64,000 bases of DNA from Streptomyces katrae (GTDB taxonomy: Bacteria; Actinomycetota; Actinomycetes; Streptomycetales; Streptomycetaceae), in assembly GCF_002028425.1 (NCBI RefSeq), contig NZ_CP020042.1:5989560-6053559 (forward strand), read 5' to 3'. Position numbers and translations under genes: made by a program. Under the pieces are notes generated by a model, which made no database searches, was not told where the DNA came from, and worked only from the letters and a program-made list of their open reading frames with translations. Positions within the stretch are counted from its first letter, which is position 1; each line of letters starts with the position of its first letter. Shown here piece by piece: positions 1 through 8,894 of this stretch.

Positions 1-1
1 C

Positions 2-370
2 GCCGAGTTCAACAAGTCGCACATCCCGGCCTTCCTGGCCGACGAGGTCGCCCGCGACTACGTCAGCGTCTACCCGTTCGTGCGCTCGTACGACTGGTAC
101 CTGCTGCCGGACGAGGACCGCCGCCGCATGCTCGCCGACCACGGCAAGATGGCCCGCGGCTACCCGGACGTGCGCGCCAACACCGTCGCCTCCTTCTCCC
201 TGGGCGACTACGAGTGGCTGCTGGCCTTCGAGGCCGACGAGCTCTACCGCATCGTCGACCTCATGCGCCACCTGCGTGCCTCCGAGGCCCGGATGCACGT
301 CCGCGAAGAGGTGCCCTTCTACACCGGGCGCCGCAAGTCCGTCGCCGATCTGGTGGCCGGGCTCGCCTGA
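2..370 (+). CDS. hemQ: Coproheme decarboxylase HemQ, C-terminal part
   Basis: The window opens inside this gene, so only the last 122 codons are present. HemQ (chlorite-dismutase fold) performs the last step of the coproporphyrin-dependent heme pathway, decarboxylating coproheme to heme b in the cytoplasm. The visible part carries the family segment [13 protein letters not shown], which holds the active-site tyrosine region. It is followed by ADHGKM, whose His at 140-142 is the expected axial heme ligand, and by the family-typical stretch [15 protein letters not shown]. The TGA stop is at 368-370. Start and upstream context lie outside the window. The family assignment is strong. Confidence 0.93.
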   Translation, partial: AEFNKSHIPAFLADEVARDYVSVYPFVRSYDWYLLPDEDRRRMLADHGKMARGYPDVRANTVASFSLGDYEWLLAFEADELYRIVDLMRHLRASEARMHVREEVPFYTGRRKSVADLVAGLA

Positions 371-487
371 TACCTCCCCTGGGGGGAAGGACCGGAGGAC
401 GACCGCGCTCTCGCGACATGAGCGGCCTCCGGTGGATCGGGAGGCCCTGCCCCCGAAACGACGCAGCCGGAGATCCCGCCCGGAAGT

Positions 488-2269
488 TCAGACGAGCGGC
501 GGCAGCAGCGCCCTGGGAGCGCTCGCTGCCCCGTCGTCCAGTGTCACCGGTGCGGGCTCCGGATGCGGCGCACAGCTCACGCGCCACCCCGGGGTGGCCC
601 CCGTCAGCAGGTACCGCTCCACCTGCCGGTCCACGCACGCGTTGCGTCCGCCGGCCACCCCGTGGCTGCCCGCCGCCCGCTCCGTCACCAGCGCGGCCCC
701 GGCGCCCAGGCGCCGCTGGAGCTCCAGCGCGCCCGCGTAGGGCGTCGCACCGTCCCGCTCCGCCGCCACGATCAGCGTGCCGGGCAGCCTGCGCGCCCCC
801 GGCTGCGCCCCGACCGCGACCGGCCGCTGCCGCTCGCGCACCGGCCAGCCGGCGCAGGGCAGGTTCAGGAAGGCGTTGGCCCAGGTCTCGAAGGGGGCCC
901 GGCGGGCCAGTTCGGTGTTGTCGCGGTCCCAGGTCTCCCAGTCGGCCGGCCAGGGGGCGTCGTTGCACAGCACCGCCGTGTAGACGGCCGTCGCGTTCGC
1001 CGCCCGCTGCGCCCACGCCGGGTCGCGGGCCGCCAGCCGGGTGAGCGGGGCCGGGTTCCCGCGGAGGTAGGCGGACAGGGCCGCGGCACGCTCGGGCCAC
1101 ACGTCGTCGTAGTACGCCGCCCGGAGGTAGGCCGCCTGGAGTTCGCCCGTACCGACGACCCCGCCCGCCGGGGTGCGGGCCACGGCCGCACGGACCTTCT
1201 CGTAGCTCTCCTGCACCGCCCGGGCGGTGCTGCCCAGCCCGTACACGTCGTGGTGGCGGGCGGTCCAGGCGCGGAAGTCGGCCCAGCGGCGCTCGAAGCC
1301 CCCGGCCTGGCGGAGGTTGTCGAGGTACCAGACGCGGCGCGGGTCCGGGTCGACGACCGAGTCGAACACCATGCGCCGGACCCGGTCCGGGTGGCGGGTG
1401 GCGTACACCGCGCCGAGATAGGTGCCGTAGGAGGCCCCGAAGAAGCTCAGCCGGCGCTCCCCGAGGGCGGCCCGCAGCACGTCGAGGTCGCGGGCGTTGT
1501 TCAGGGTGGTGTACTGCGCCAGGGCCGTCCCCGCGTGCCGGGCGCAGCCTTCGGCGTAGGCCCGGGCGGCCGCCAGCCGCTCCCGCTTGTACGCCGGGGA
1601 GGGCTCGGCCGGGACCTGCGTCGGCCCCTGCGGCAGCTCGGCGGGGTCCTGGCAGGTCAGCGGGCCGGACCGGCCGACCCCGCGCGGGGCGTAGCCGACC
1701 AGGTCGTAGGCGGCGGCGATCCGGCTCCAGGCGGGCCGCCCGGCCAGGAGCGGGAAGTACGTCCCGGAGGCCCCGGGCCCGCCGGGGTTGAACACCAGCG
1801 CACCTTGCCGGGCGGCGCCCCCGCGGCCGGAGGCGGGGACCCGGGTGACGGTGAGGGAGATCTGCGGGCCGTCCGGGCGGGCGTAGTCGAGCGGGACCCG
1901 CAGGAGGGCGCAGCGGACGGGATCGGGCAGTTCCTCGACGGCGGGACACGGCAGGAACTCCAGCGGCCCGCCGCCCCCGGCCGCCGGCGGCCGGGGCATG
2001 GGGCGGGTCACGGGGCGGCTGCCCTGCGTCGGGCGGGTTCCGGCCGCCGGACGGACGCCCGGTGCCGGGGCTCCGGCCGCGCCGGTCACCGGCCGCAGGG
2101 CGGCAGCGGCGGCTGCCCTGCGGGCGACCAGCTCGGCCCCGGCGTCCTCGGCGGCGAGCCGGTCGGCCGCGGGGTCCCCGCCGCTCGCCCGGGCCGGGAC
2201 GGCCGGGGCGCACAGGGTGAGGCAGAGGGCCGCCGAGGCGACCCCGTACCGGGCGAGCGTCGTCCGCAT
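488..2269 (-). CDS. Secreted alpha/beta hydrolase (S33, tripeptidyl aminopeptidase type)
   Basis: A 593-residue exported hydrolase or peptidase. Residues 1-28 form a Sec-type signal peptide ending near PARASGG, followed by a Pro/Ala/Gly-rich linker to about residue 105. The catalytic domain shows the oxyanion segment NPGGPGASG (171-179), the nucleophile elbow GASYG (Ser280), a late acid in AERDGATPY and the catalytic His in GSHGV. The last part matches the TAP-like C-terminal domain of Streptomyces tripeptidyl aminopeptidases. By family it would release short peptides from the N-terminus of extracellular proteins, but the substrate is inferred. It is convergent with hemQ. The start is ATG at 2269. 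Confidence 0.88.
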   Translation of the reverse strand: MRTTLARYGVASAALCLTLCAPAVPARASGGDPAADRLAAEDAGAELVARRAAAAAALRPVTGAAGAPAPGVRPAAGTRPTQGSRPVTRPMPRPPAAGGGGPLEFLPCPAVEELPDPVRCALLRVPLDYARPDGPQISLTVTRVPASGRGGAARQGALVFNPGGPGASGTYFPLLAGRPAWSRIAAAYDLVGYAPRGVGRSGPLTCQDPAELPQGPTQVPAEPSPAYKRERLAAARAYAEGCARHAGTALAQYTTLNNARDLDVLRAALGERRLSFFGASYGTYLGAVYATRHPDRVRRMVFDSVVDPDPRRVWYLDNLRQAGGFERRWADFRAWTARHHDVYGLGSTARAVQESYEKVRAAVARTPAGGVVGTGELQAAYLRAAYYDDVWPERAAALSAYLRGNPAPLTRLAARDPAWAQRAANATAVYTAVLCNDAPWPADWETWDRDNTELARRAPFETWANAFLNLPCAGWPVRERQRPVAVGAQPGARRLPGTLIVAAERDGATPYAGALELQRRLGAGAALVTERAAGSHGVAGGRNACVDRQVERYLLTGATPGWRVSCAPHPEPAPVTLDDGAASAPRALLPPLV

Positions 2270-2369
2270 GGCGACCCCTTCGTCTCATCGTCCTGTCTGA
2301 TGAGATGTCAGGGTCCCGCCGCTGTACAGGCGCACCGCCGCACGAGCGGCCCGGGTACGCCCGGTTGTG

Positions 2370-3779
2370 CTAAGCCGCCGGGTGGACGGTCGCGGCCGGC
2401 GGGTTGGCGGTGCGCCGCGCCCAGAGCCAGTACAGGGCCGAGGTGGCCAGCAGCCCGACGATCCACGAGATGTCGGCGCCGTCGAGCTTCTTGGTGATCG
2501 CCCCCGTGTACAGCTTGGTGGCGAGGAAGGGGACCTGCACGGCGATGCCGAGGAGGTAGCAGGTCAGCGCGGCGGCGTTCCAGCGGCCGTAGCGGCCGGC
2601 CGGGTCGTAGAGGGCCGGGATGTCGACGCGCTCGCGGGAGATCAGGTAGTAGTCCACCAGGTTGATCGCGCTCCACGGCGTGAACACGGTCAGGAGCAGC
2701 AGCACGAAGTTCTTGAAGTTGGTCAGGAAGTCGTCGCTGGCGGCGAGCGCGATGACCATGGACACGGCGATGAAGCCGACGATGTAGGCGGCGCGCACCA
2801 GCGGCGAGACGCGCGAGCGGCGGTCGAAGGCGGTGACGGTCGTCAGGATCGACATGAAGCCGCCGTACGCGTTCAGGCAGTTGACGGTCAGCTTGCCGAC
2901 CACGATGACCAGGTAGATGAGGAACGCGAGGAACGCCGGGCCCGCCAGCCGGCCGAGGAAGCCCACCTGGTCGGGCAGGAAGGCCTTGCCCGCGACGGCC
3001 GCGGTGAGCGCCCCCAGCGTCATGGCCCACTGCGATCCGATGACGGAGCCGGCGAAGGTGGACCAGAACGTCGCGCGGGTGCTGGTGTCACGGGGCAGGT
3101 AGCGGGAGTAGTCGGCGACGTAGGGGCCGAAGGTGAGCTGCCAGCCGGCCCCGAGTCCCACGGCGAGCAGGAAGGTCGCCGCCTCGAACCCCTTGGCGCC
3201 GACGTGCGCCCCGACGTCGTACTGCGTGAACAGCCGCACCATCAGGTAGCCGAGTCCGAGCGCTCCGACGACGGTGGCGATGCGGCCCGCGATGTGGATG
3301 AGCCGGTAGCCGGTCACCGCGACCAGGGCGGTCAGCGCTCCGAAGAGCAGGATCCCGGCGTCCGTCCCGATGTGCAGCATCGCGGACATCGCCTGCCCGG
3401 CCAGCACGCTGCCGGTCGCGGCGAAGCCGAGGTACATGAGGATCACCAGCAGCAGCGGCAGGACCGCGCCGTACACCCCGAACTGGGCCCGGCTGGAGAT
3501 CATCTGAGGTACGCCCAGCCGCGGTCCCTGCGCGGAGTGCAGCGCCATGACGATGCCGCCGAGCAGGTTGCCGAGGAGCAGCGCGGGTATCGCCCAGAGC
3601 GCGTCGGCGCCGAAGACGACCGACAGCGCGCCGTCGACGATGGCGGTGATCTGCATGTTGGCGCCGAACCAGAGGGTGAACTGGCTGCGCGGCGTACCGT
3701 GCCGCTCGCTGTCCGGGACCGCCTCGATGGTCCGTCTCTCCACCGCGAGGCGGTCCCCGGGCGCTTGTCTCTCCGGCAT
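2370..3779 (-). CDS. NCS1-family purine/cytosine permease
   Basis: A 469-residue polytopic membrane protein with about twelve hydrophobic segments. The family-typical entry segment WFGANMQITAIVDGAL is near residue 35, and GPRLGVPQMISSRAQFG is the NCS1 signature region. NCS1 carriers are cation symporters for nucleobases, allantoin or hydantoins; the substrate cannot be read from sequence. I chose the ATG at 3779 because GGGGAGAGG lies about 10 bases upstream. A longer reading from 3899 would add 40 residues with no homologous character. It is separated from the upstream gene by a short gap and is probably monocistronic. Confidence 0.88.
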   Translation of the reverse strand: MPERQAPGDRLAVERRTIEAVPDSERHGTPRSQFTLWFGANMQITAIVDGALSVVFGADALWAIPALLLGNLLGGIVMALHSAQGPRLGVPQMISSRAQFGVYGAVLPLLLVILMYLGFAATGSVLAGQAMSAMLHIGTDAGILLFGALTALVAVTGYRLIHIAGRIATVVGALGLGYLMVRLFTQYDVGAHVGAKGFEAATFLLAVGLGAGWQLTFGPYVADYSRYLPRDTSTRATFWSTFAGSVIGSQWAMTLGALTAAVAGKAFLPDQVGFLGRLAGPAFLAFLIYLVIVVGKLTVNCLNAYGGFMSILTTVTAFDRRSRVSPLVRAAYIVGFIAVSMVIALAASDDFLTNFKNFVLLLLTVFTPWSAINLVDYYLISRERVDIPALYDPAGRYGRWNAAALTCYLLGIAVQVPFLATKLYTGAITKKLDGADISWIVGLLATSALYWLWARRTANPPAATVHPAA

Positions 3780-3969
3780 GGTGGTGGCCTCTCCCCGCAG
3801 CTGTTGCGGCGCAGCCGGGATGAGCTCCGCCGTCGACCCAGGTGGTGCTGCGCCGAATCTGGCATGGGGATGTACAAACATCAAGATCTTGAATGGCAAA
3901 TTTCACGGGGTGGTACGGCGTTGCCCGCAGCCGGCGCCCGGGCGATCCCGGGCGCCGGGGCGGGGCCGG

Positions 3970-5055
3970 TCAGGAGCTGCTGGAACAGCTGGATCCGCTG
4001 CTGCAACTGGACCCGCTGGAACAGCTGGACCCGCTGCTGCAACTGGACCCGCTGGAACAGCTCGACCCGCTCGAACAGCTGGAGGACCCCCCGCAGCCCG
4101 ACCCGCCGCCGCAGCTCGAACCGGAACTCCCGCACCCGGAACCGCCGCCGCAGCCGCCGGACCCCGAAGACCCGCCGTCGCCCGAGGCGCACCACACCAC
4201 GGGGACCAGATCGACGGAATCCGACGAGGAACCGCACGCATGCGAGGAATGCGAGGAGTGCGAGGAGCCCCCGGCGGACGACCGCCCCCGCCCCCGCGCC
4301 TGGGCCGCGGCCAGCCGGGTACCGCGCGCCGCGGGCACCAGCTGCGCCCGCAGCCCCGGATCCCGCAGCCCCTTCAGCCCGTACAGCGCGGTCCGCACCG
4401 CCGGGGCCGTGTCGGCGGCGTGCCGCGCCCGCGCCCGCCGCAGCGCGCCCCGGCCCGCCGGGGTCACCCGCCGCCGCGCCCGCCTGGCGCCGAACGCACC
4501 CGCCACGATGCCGGCCACCAGCACCGGCAGCACCTTGAGCACGAACGGCAGCTGCGCCTCCTGCGTCAGCGCCATCGCCACGAACGTCACCGGCAGCGAC
4601 ACCGGGATCAGCGCCGCGCACACCACCGCCTGCACCAGCCCCCAGCGCCGCCGCCCCCGCCCCGTCCCGGGGGCCGCGATCATCCCGCGCGCGGCGAGGG
4701 CGTCCCCCACCTCCTGCACGGCCGGGTCCACCATGGCGGCGTACCGCACCTGGTAGAGCCACCCGGACGGCGCGGAGCGCAGCGCCGACAGCACGGCCCG
4801 CTCGGCGGGGTCCGCCCCCCGGGCCCGCTGGCCCTCGTGGACGATGCCCGGGCCGCCCGCCACCAGCCGGCCGTCCCCGAGCAGCGCGACGAGCGCCGCG
4901 TCCACCACCGCCCCGGGCCCGCCCGCCAGGAACGCCGCCTCGGACAGGTCGTGCACCTCGGGCGTCCCGGCCACCCGCGCCCGCCGCGGCCCGAGCAGCA
5001 GCCCGAGACTCGACAGGAGGACGGCGGCCCAGACCGCTGCGGCCAGCCCGTTCAC
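3970..5055 (-). CDS. TIGR04222-like membrane protein with Cys/Ser/Gly repeat tail
   Basis: A 361-residue protein starting at GTG 5055, which overlaps the TGA of the upstream DUF692 gene by four bases (GTGA); translational coupling is therefore likely. Residues 2-20 are hydrophobic. The next part resembles the TIGR04222 domain ([16 protein letters not shown] motif), followed by two more membrane segments ([20 protein letters not shown] and [19 protein letters not shown]). From about residue 259 the sequence becomes a 100-residue low-complexity tail with about 12 cysteines, finishing in perfect hexads C-SSGSS. TIGR04222 proteins typically carry such tails, and DUF692 enzymes elsewhere modify cysteines of ribosomal peptides. 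I infer, without proof, that the tail is the substrate of the neighbouring enzyme. Confidence 0.82.
   Translation of the reverse strand: MNGLAAAVWAAVLLSSLGLLLGPRRARVAGTPEVHDLSEAAFLAGGPGAVVDAALVALLGDGRLVAGGPGIVHEGQRARGADPAERAVLSALRSAPSGWLYQVRYAAMVDPAVQEVGDALAARGMIAAPGTGRGRRRWGLVQAVVCAALIPVSLPVTFVAMALTQEAQLPFVLKVLPVLVAGIVAGAFGARRARRRVTPAGRGALRRARARHAADTAPAVRTALYGLKGLRDPGLRAQLVPAARGTRLAAAQARGRGRSSAGGSSHSSHSSHACGSSSDSVDLVPVVWCASGDGGSSGSGGCGGGSGCGSSGSSCGGGSGCGGSSSCSSGSSCSSGSSCSSGSSCSSGSSCSSGSSCSSSS
3976..4080 (-). repeat. 18-bp coding tandem repeat (CSSGSS hexads)
   Basis: The last codons of the TIGR04222-like gene are an 18-bp tandem repeat encoding Cys-Ser-Ser-Gly-Ser-Ser, with five complete units plus edges. 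Cys codons alternate TGT and TGC between units and Ser codons are mostly AGC/TCC. The units are therefore near-identical but not exact copies. Such an array can change copy number by slippage and so alter the number of cysteines. Confidence 0.9.
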
Positions 5056-6347
5056 CGTCCGCCCCGCCCCGCCAGCGCACGCGCCCAGCGCACGATCCGC
5101 CGGGGCGGACGCGCCCCGGCCCGCTCCCGCCACCAGGCGGTGAGCCGGCGGCGCGCGGCCGGGTCCTCGGGCAGGTCCCGGATCAGCAGGTGCTCCGCGA
5201 AGTCCAGCGCGTCACGCCGGTATCCGCCCGTCATCGGGCGCCGCCGCGCGTACGCCAGGAAGGCCGTGCGGTAGGCCTCCGGACCGCCCAGGATCCCGGG
5301 CAGCTCGGGCGCGACCTTCACCACCACGGACGCCCGCTTGGCGGCCAGCGCCCGCGACTGGATCCGCACCCGCTGCCGGTCGAACCCCTCGGGCACGGGC
5401 GTCCCGGCGACGAGCGCCGACAGCAGCGCGGCCTGACCGAGCCCCACCCGCGTCCGCACGGCCTCGTCGACGGGAGCGGGCGCGTCAGCACGCACGGCCA
5501 CGGGCTCGCGGAGGCGCAGCGCACCCCCCGCCCCGGCCCCCACCACCGCGCGGATCCGCTCCAGCTCCCCGGCCAGTTCCTCCGCCTCGGGGAAGTCCTC
5601 GTCCCGCTCCAGCAGCACGCCCGGCGGATCCACCCGTTCCCGCAGCCCCGCCAGCACGTCGAGCACCACCGGCGGCACCGGGTGCGCGTGGGTGTCGTGC
5701 CAGACGCCTTCGCGTTCCACACCACCCGCCACGTGCACGTACGCCAGCGCCTCCAGCGGGATCGAGTCCAGCACGGCGGCCGGGTCCTCACCCCGGTTGA
5801 CCCGGTTGGTGTGCAGGTTCGCCACGTCGACGAGCAGCCGTACGCCGGTCCGTTCGACCAGCTCGGTCAGGAACTGCCCCTCGGTCAGCTCCTCCCCGGG
5901 CCAGGACACCAGCGCGGCGATGTTCTCCAGCGCCAGCGGAACCGGCAGCGCGTCCTGGGCGATGCGTACGTTCTCGCACAGCACGTCCAGGGCGTCCCGG
6001 GTCCGGGGCACGGGCAGCAGGTGCCCGGCCTCCAGCGCGGGCGAGGAGGTGCGCACGAAGGCGATGTGCTCGGTGACCAGGGGCGCCCCCAGCGCCACGG
6101 CCCGCTCCCCGAGCGCGGCCAGCTTCCCCGCGTCGGGCCGGTCGGCGCCGCCGATGCCCAGCGAGACCCCGTGCGGCACGACCCGGACGCCGCGCTCGCG
6201 CAGCCGCAGCAGGGACTCGGGCAGATGGCCCGGGCACACGTTCTCGGCCACCACCTCGACCCAGTCCAGCCCCTCCAGCCGCTCCACCGCCTCGGCGATC
6301 TCCGGCCTCCAGCCGATGCCCACCCCCAGGCGTGCCATGGGCTTCAT
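5052..6347 (-). CDS. DUF692/MNIO-family enzyme with SCO6045-like C-terminal domain
   Basis: A 431-residue protein. Residues 1-275 are a complete DUF692 (multinuclear non-heme iron-dependent oxidase) TIM barrel. Expected metal ligands are in place: H59 (PHGVS), H94 (TEHIAF), E141/N142 (LENIA), D174-N177-H179 (VDVANLH), H205 (YVHVAGG), H217-D218 (WHDTH) and E247 (LLERDED). MNIO enzymes such as MbnB convert peptide cysteines to oxazolone, thiooxazole or related groups, usually with a partner protein. Here residues from about 290 form a fused second domain ([18 protein letters not shown]..., [13 protein letters not shown]) resembling the DUF2063/SCO6045-like partner region. The start ATG 6347 has a GAGGGGG-rich leader. 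It is coupled to the Cys-tail gene downstream. Confidence 0.87.
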   Translation of the reverse strand: MKPMARLGVGIGWRPEIAEAVERLEGLDWVEVVAENVCPGHLPESLLRLRERGVRVVPHGVSLGIGGADRPDAGKLAALGERAVALGAPLVTEHIAFVRTSSPALEAGHLLPVPRTRDALDVLCENVRIAQDALPVPLALENIAALVSWPGEELTEGQFLTELVERTGVRLLVDVANLHTNRVNRGEDPAAVLDSIPLEALAYVHVAGGVEREGVWHDTHAHPVPPVVLDVLAGLRERVDPPGVLLERDEDFPEAEELAGELERIRAVVGAGAGGALRLREPVAVRADAPAPVDEAVRTRVGLGQAALLSALVAGTPVPEGFDRQRVRIQSRALAAKRASVVVKVAPELPGILGGPEAYRTAFLAYARRRPMTGGYRRDALDFAEHLLIRDLPEDPAARRRLTAWWRERAGARPPRRIVRWARALAGRGGR

Positions 6348-6544
6348 GTCCCCCTCGCCCCCTCTCAAGGACTCCGTGCCGATGTCATGGCCCCGACGCG
6401 AACGGGCCAACCACCGGGAGGGGACGTTCAGAGCAACATTTGAGGTTCCCCGCGCCGGTCCTCCCCGCCAGCCCCCCGCTGGCCGCCCCCCCGCTGGCCG
6501 CCCCCCGGCTGTTGCCCGGGCGGCTGCGGCCGGCGCCGGCCCTC

Positions 6545-6982
6545 TCAGTACCGGTACCAGTCGCCGGCCGCCGGCAGGGCCCGCCGCAGGTAGTCCTCCA
6601 GGCCGCCGGCCGCCCAGGAACGCCCGTCGGACTCGTGGTCCCACACGAAGACGTCGGACCGCTCCGGCACCCGCACGACGCCGAACAGGTCCCCTCCGCC
6701 GTTGTCCCCGAAGAACATCAGCGGTTCGAAGGGCATGTACAGCGAGGCGAATTCCGGCGTACCGCGCAGCTCCGCGTTCTCCCGGGCGATCCGCCGGGCG
6801 CTCCACACCACATCGGTGCCGTGCCGTCCGGCCACCCCGTCGCAGACCCGCAGCAGCGAGGCCAGGTCGCCGGGCAACGGCTGCCCCAGCACCCGCTCCA
6901 CCCCCGCGAGATCCGCCCCGTCCGCCGGCCCGGCGAGCTCCGCCTCCGGCAGAAGACCAAGAATCAGTTCCCGCCAGTCCAC
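6545..6982 (-). CDS. SMI1/KNR4 family protein
   Basis: A 145-residue protein of the SMI1/KNR4 (SUKH) fold. Visible family features are [20 protein letters not shown] near the N-terminus, the central [15 protein letters not shown], and [11 protein letters not shown] before the C-terminal helix. In bacteria these proteins are often immunity proteins of polymorphic toxins, but many are orphans. The GTG at 6982 is preceded by GGAAGGGG; a reading from 7051 would add unrelated residues. It lies about 90 bases beyond a hairpin that ends the upstream two-gene unit. Its function here is unproven. Confidence 0.78.
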   Translation of the reverse strand: MDWRELILGLLPEAELAGPADGADLAGVERVLGQPLPGDLASLLRVCDGVAGRHGTDVVWSARRIARENAELRGTPEFASLYMPFEPLMFFGDNGGGDLFGVVRVPERSDVFVWDHESDGRSWAAGGLEDYLRRALPAAGDWYRY

Positions 6983-7033
6983 AGCCGGGCCCCTTCCACC
7001 ACGTGCAAACGAAATCCCGGCGACGCTAACGCA

Positions 7034-7069
7034 CCCGCCGGGCCGCTCCACCGGCGGGGGCCCGGCGGG
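7034..7069 (-). terminator. Hairpin terminator after the 67-residue gene
   Basis: A perfect 11-bp inverted repeat (CCCGCCGGGCC against GGCCCGGCGGG) with a 14-base loop starts directly after the stop codon at 7070. It has no T-tract, as is usual in Streptomyces. Confidence 0.7.
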
Positions 7070-7273
7070 TCACCAGTTGGGGTCGAGGACCAGCGGGGCG
7101 TCCCCGTCGGCCAGCCACGCGTCGAACTCCTCCGGCGTCAGCAGCACCGGAGCCCCCGTCCCCGCGGCCGTCAGCGCGGCCAGGACGGTGGCCTCGGCCA
7201 GCCGGCGCGTGGCCGCGTCCGGCGCCGTCCACGCGGCCTGCGCGGCGGCGCCGGCCCGGGCCGTACGGTTCAT
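7070..7273 (-). CDS. Small hypothetical protein (67 aa)
   Basis: The ATG at 7273 overlaps the TGA of the upstream 309-residue gene by four bases (ATGA), which supports a real, coupled gene. The protein is Ala-rich and acidic toward the end (LLTPEEFDAWLADGDAP) with no signal peptide or membrane segment. I do not recognise a family. Its position suggests a partner of the glycine-rich membrane protein, possibly regulatory or protective; that is inference only. Confidence 0.6.
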   Translation of the reverse strand: MNRTARAGAAAQAAWTAPDAATRRLAEATVLAALTAAGTGAPVLLTPEEFDAWLADGDAPLVLDPNW

Positions 7274-8199
7274 GCGGCGGTGCCCAGCGCCGCCAGGTGG
7301 GCCCGGGCCTCGGCCACCATCCGGGCGGACCGCTCATGGACCCGGCCGTCCTCGCCTGCGGGCGGGACCTTCATCACCGCGACGGTCATGCAGGCGAGAT
7401 CGAAGGCCTCCTTGACCTGGGCACGCTGCCCCGGGCCGTAGGCGGCGTAGTCGTCGCAGCCGTGGACCAGGGCAGTGAGGGCGGGCAGCCGCTCCCGCAG
7501 GGCCGCGCCGAGGTCCCCCAGCACGAGGCGGATCTCCCGGCTGCGCTGGAACACCTCGGACAGGGTGCGCCGGGCCCCGGTCAGCTCGGCCTCCGCCTCT
7601 CGGAGCCGGTCCGCGAGCTTCCGCTGGTCCTCGCGGACCCCACGGCCCAGCCATTCGAGCAGGGCCCCCGTGACGAGGAGTGCGGGAGCGGCGATGAAGG
7701 CCGTGGCCAGGACCGTCGTCCCGGCGGCCACCCCGCCGCCGCCCGCGGCGAGCGAACCGCCGCCCAGCCAGGCCAGGGTGGCGCTGCTCGCCGCGGCCCC
7801 GGAGAGGCTGGAGATGGCCGTACCGGTGGAGGCGGTGGCGAAGGTGCCGACGGCCAGGTAGGCGGCCGCGCCGACCCCCGCACCGGCGACGGCGCCTCCG
7901 GCGACCGATCCGACGGCGGCGGCCGCCAGCTGCCAGGTCTCCCGCAGCTCCACGTCCACGGTGGTGTGCGCAGCCGAGTCCACCGGAGCCAGCTCCGCGA
8001 GGTCAACCCCCCGCAGCCGCCGCAGGTCCTCGCAGAACGGGACGAGGACCTGCTCGTAGACGGCGCGCCGCGCCTCCTCCTGGGCGGTGTTCTCCTGCAC
8101 GACGTGCCGCTCCAGCTTCTTGCGGCGGCGGCCCAGCCGTTCGTGCTCCCGCCGGTTGTCCCGCGACAGCACGAACGCCTGGTACATGGCCACGGGCAT
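7270..8199 (-). CDS. Protein with glycine-zipper-like hydrophobic core
   Basis: A 309-residue protein in three parts. Residues 1-95 are a charged, helical N-terminus rich in Arg, Glu and Lys. A glycine/alanine-rich hydrophobic block of about 90 residues follows, with the recurrent motif SATLAWLGGGSLAAGGGG and a hydrophobic end FIAAPALLVTGALLEWLG. The C-terminal part is a predicted coiled coil (EDQRKLADRLREAEAEL) with a short acidic tail. This hydrophobic motif recurs in many bacterial membrane-active or effector-like proteins, but no defined activity follows from it. The start is ATG 8199. It is coupled to the 67-residue gene and lies next to an SMI1-type gene. Confidence 0.7.
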   Translation of the reverse strand: MPVAMYQAFVLSRDNRREHERLGRRRKKLERHVVQENTAQEEARRAVYEQVLVPFCEDLRRLRGVDLAELAPVDSAAHTTVDVELRETWQLAAAAVGSVAGGAVAGAGVGAAAYLAVGTFATASTGTAISSLSGAAASSATLAWLGGGSLAAGGGGVAAGTTVLATAFIAAPALLVTGALLEWLGRGVREDQRKLADRLREAEAELTGARRTLSEVFQRSREIRLVLGDLGAALRERLPALTALVHGCDDYAAYGPGQRAQVKEAFDLACMTVAVMKVPPAGEDGRVHERSARMVAEARAHLAALGTAA

Positions 8200-8609
8200 A
8201 CGGCGTGTCCCCCCTGCTCCACGGACTGACGGTGAATCAGGCTAGCGCCGCCGACGGCTGGAGAGCGGGGAAGCCCGACATCCGGTACGCCCGCCACCTG
8301 GCACGCCTGATGCCCGGCGCCCCCGCCCCCCCCGCCCCGGGCCGGCCGCCGGAGTCGTGTCCGCTACAGCCGGGCGCGCAGGGCCGGGTGGTCCGCGACG
8401 ACCGTGCAGCTGCCCGGAGCGGTTGCCTCTCCGGAGACACGAGCAGATCTCAGCCAGGTGGCCTGCGGCCGGGGCAGTGCGGTAGACACAGCAGCGCGCC
8501 CCCAGTTCAGGTGCGAGGGCCGCGCGATGCCGGCCGGGGCGGTCTTCAGGCGAGGGGCATGCCCAGTGGGGTCAGAGCTCGGTGAGGCAACCCTCGGAAC
8601 GGAGGGTGG
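8200..8609. other. Intergenic stretch containing the left direct repeat
   Basis: No convincing gene lies here. 8200-8345 is the presumed original downstream flank, C-rich near 8318-8340. 8362-8421 is identical to the 3' end of the peptidyl-tRNA-hydrolase-like gene at 14139-14198. 8422-8609 would be the first bases of the island. Confidence 0.6.
8362..8421. repeat. 60-bp direct repeat, left copy (putative attachment site)
   Basis: Identical over 60 bases to 14139-14198. A further stretch upstream (ccgccggagtcg) also matches, interrupted by three mismatches. This copy lies in no gene. The other is the 3' end of a coding sequence, the usual arrangement after site-specific integration into a gene end. 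Confidence 0.8.
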
Positions 8610-8882
8610 TCAGGCGTTGGCCCAGGCGTTCGCTGCCGCGAGATCGGGCGCGGTGCCGACCACGGTGTACATGAAGCCGTTCCACTCCTCCAGCACCCGC
8701 GGCTCCTCCGGGCGCAGGTGGCTGCCGCCGCCGTTCACCGGTCGGTGACGTCTGCCGACGTCCATCGGCGCGCGGCGGCGTTCGTTGTAGGCCGCGAGCG
8801 GGTCGGTGGGGTCGACGCGGGGAGTCGCACGGGACGGCTGGTTGGGCGGTCCGGGGCGGCGGTGCTTGGCCATGGAAGCCAT
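8610..8882 (-). CDS. Hypothetical protein (90 aa)
   Basis: Charged and Pro/Arg-rich at the N-terminus (AKHRRPGPPNQPSRATPR), then a folded-looking end with EEWNGFMYTVVGTAPDLA. There is no signal peptide or membrane segment. I do not recognise the family. It sits directly after the methyltransferase on the same strand and could be the last gene of the graspetide unit. Starts at 8882 or 8873 are equally possible because neither has a clear ribosome binding site. Confidence 0.5.
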   Translation of the reverse strand: MASMAKHRRPGPPNQPSRATPRVDPTDPLAAYNERRRAPMDVGRRHRPVNGGGSHLRPEEPRVLEEWNGFMYTVVGTAPDLAAANAWANA

Positions 8883-8894
8883 CGTCCCAGGACT

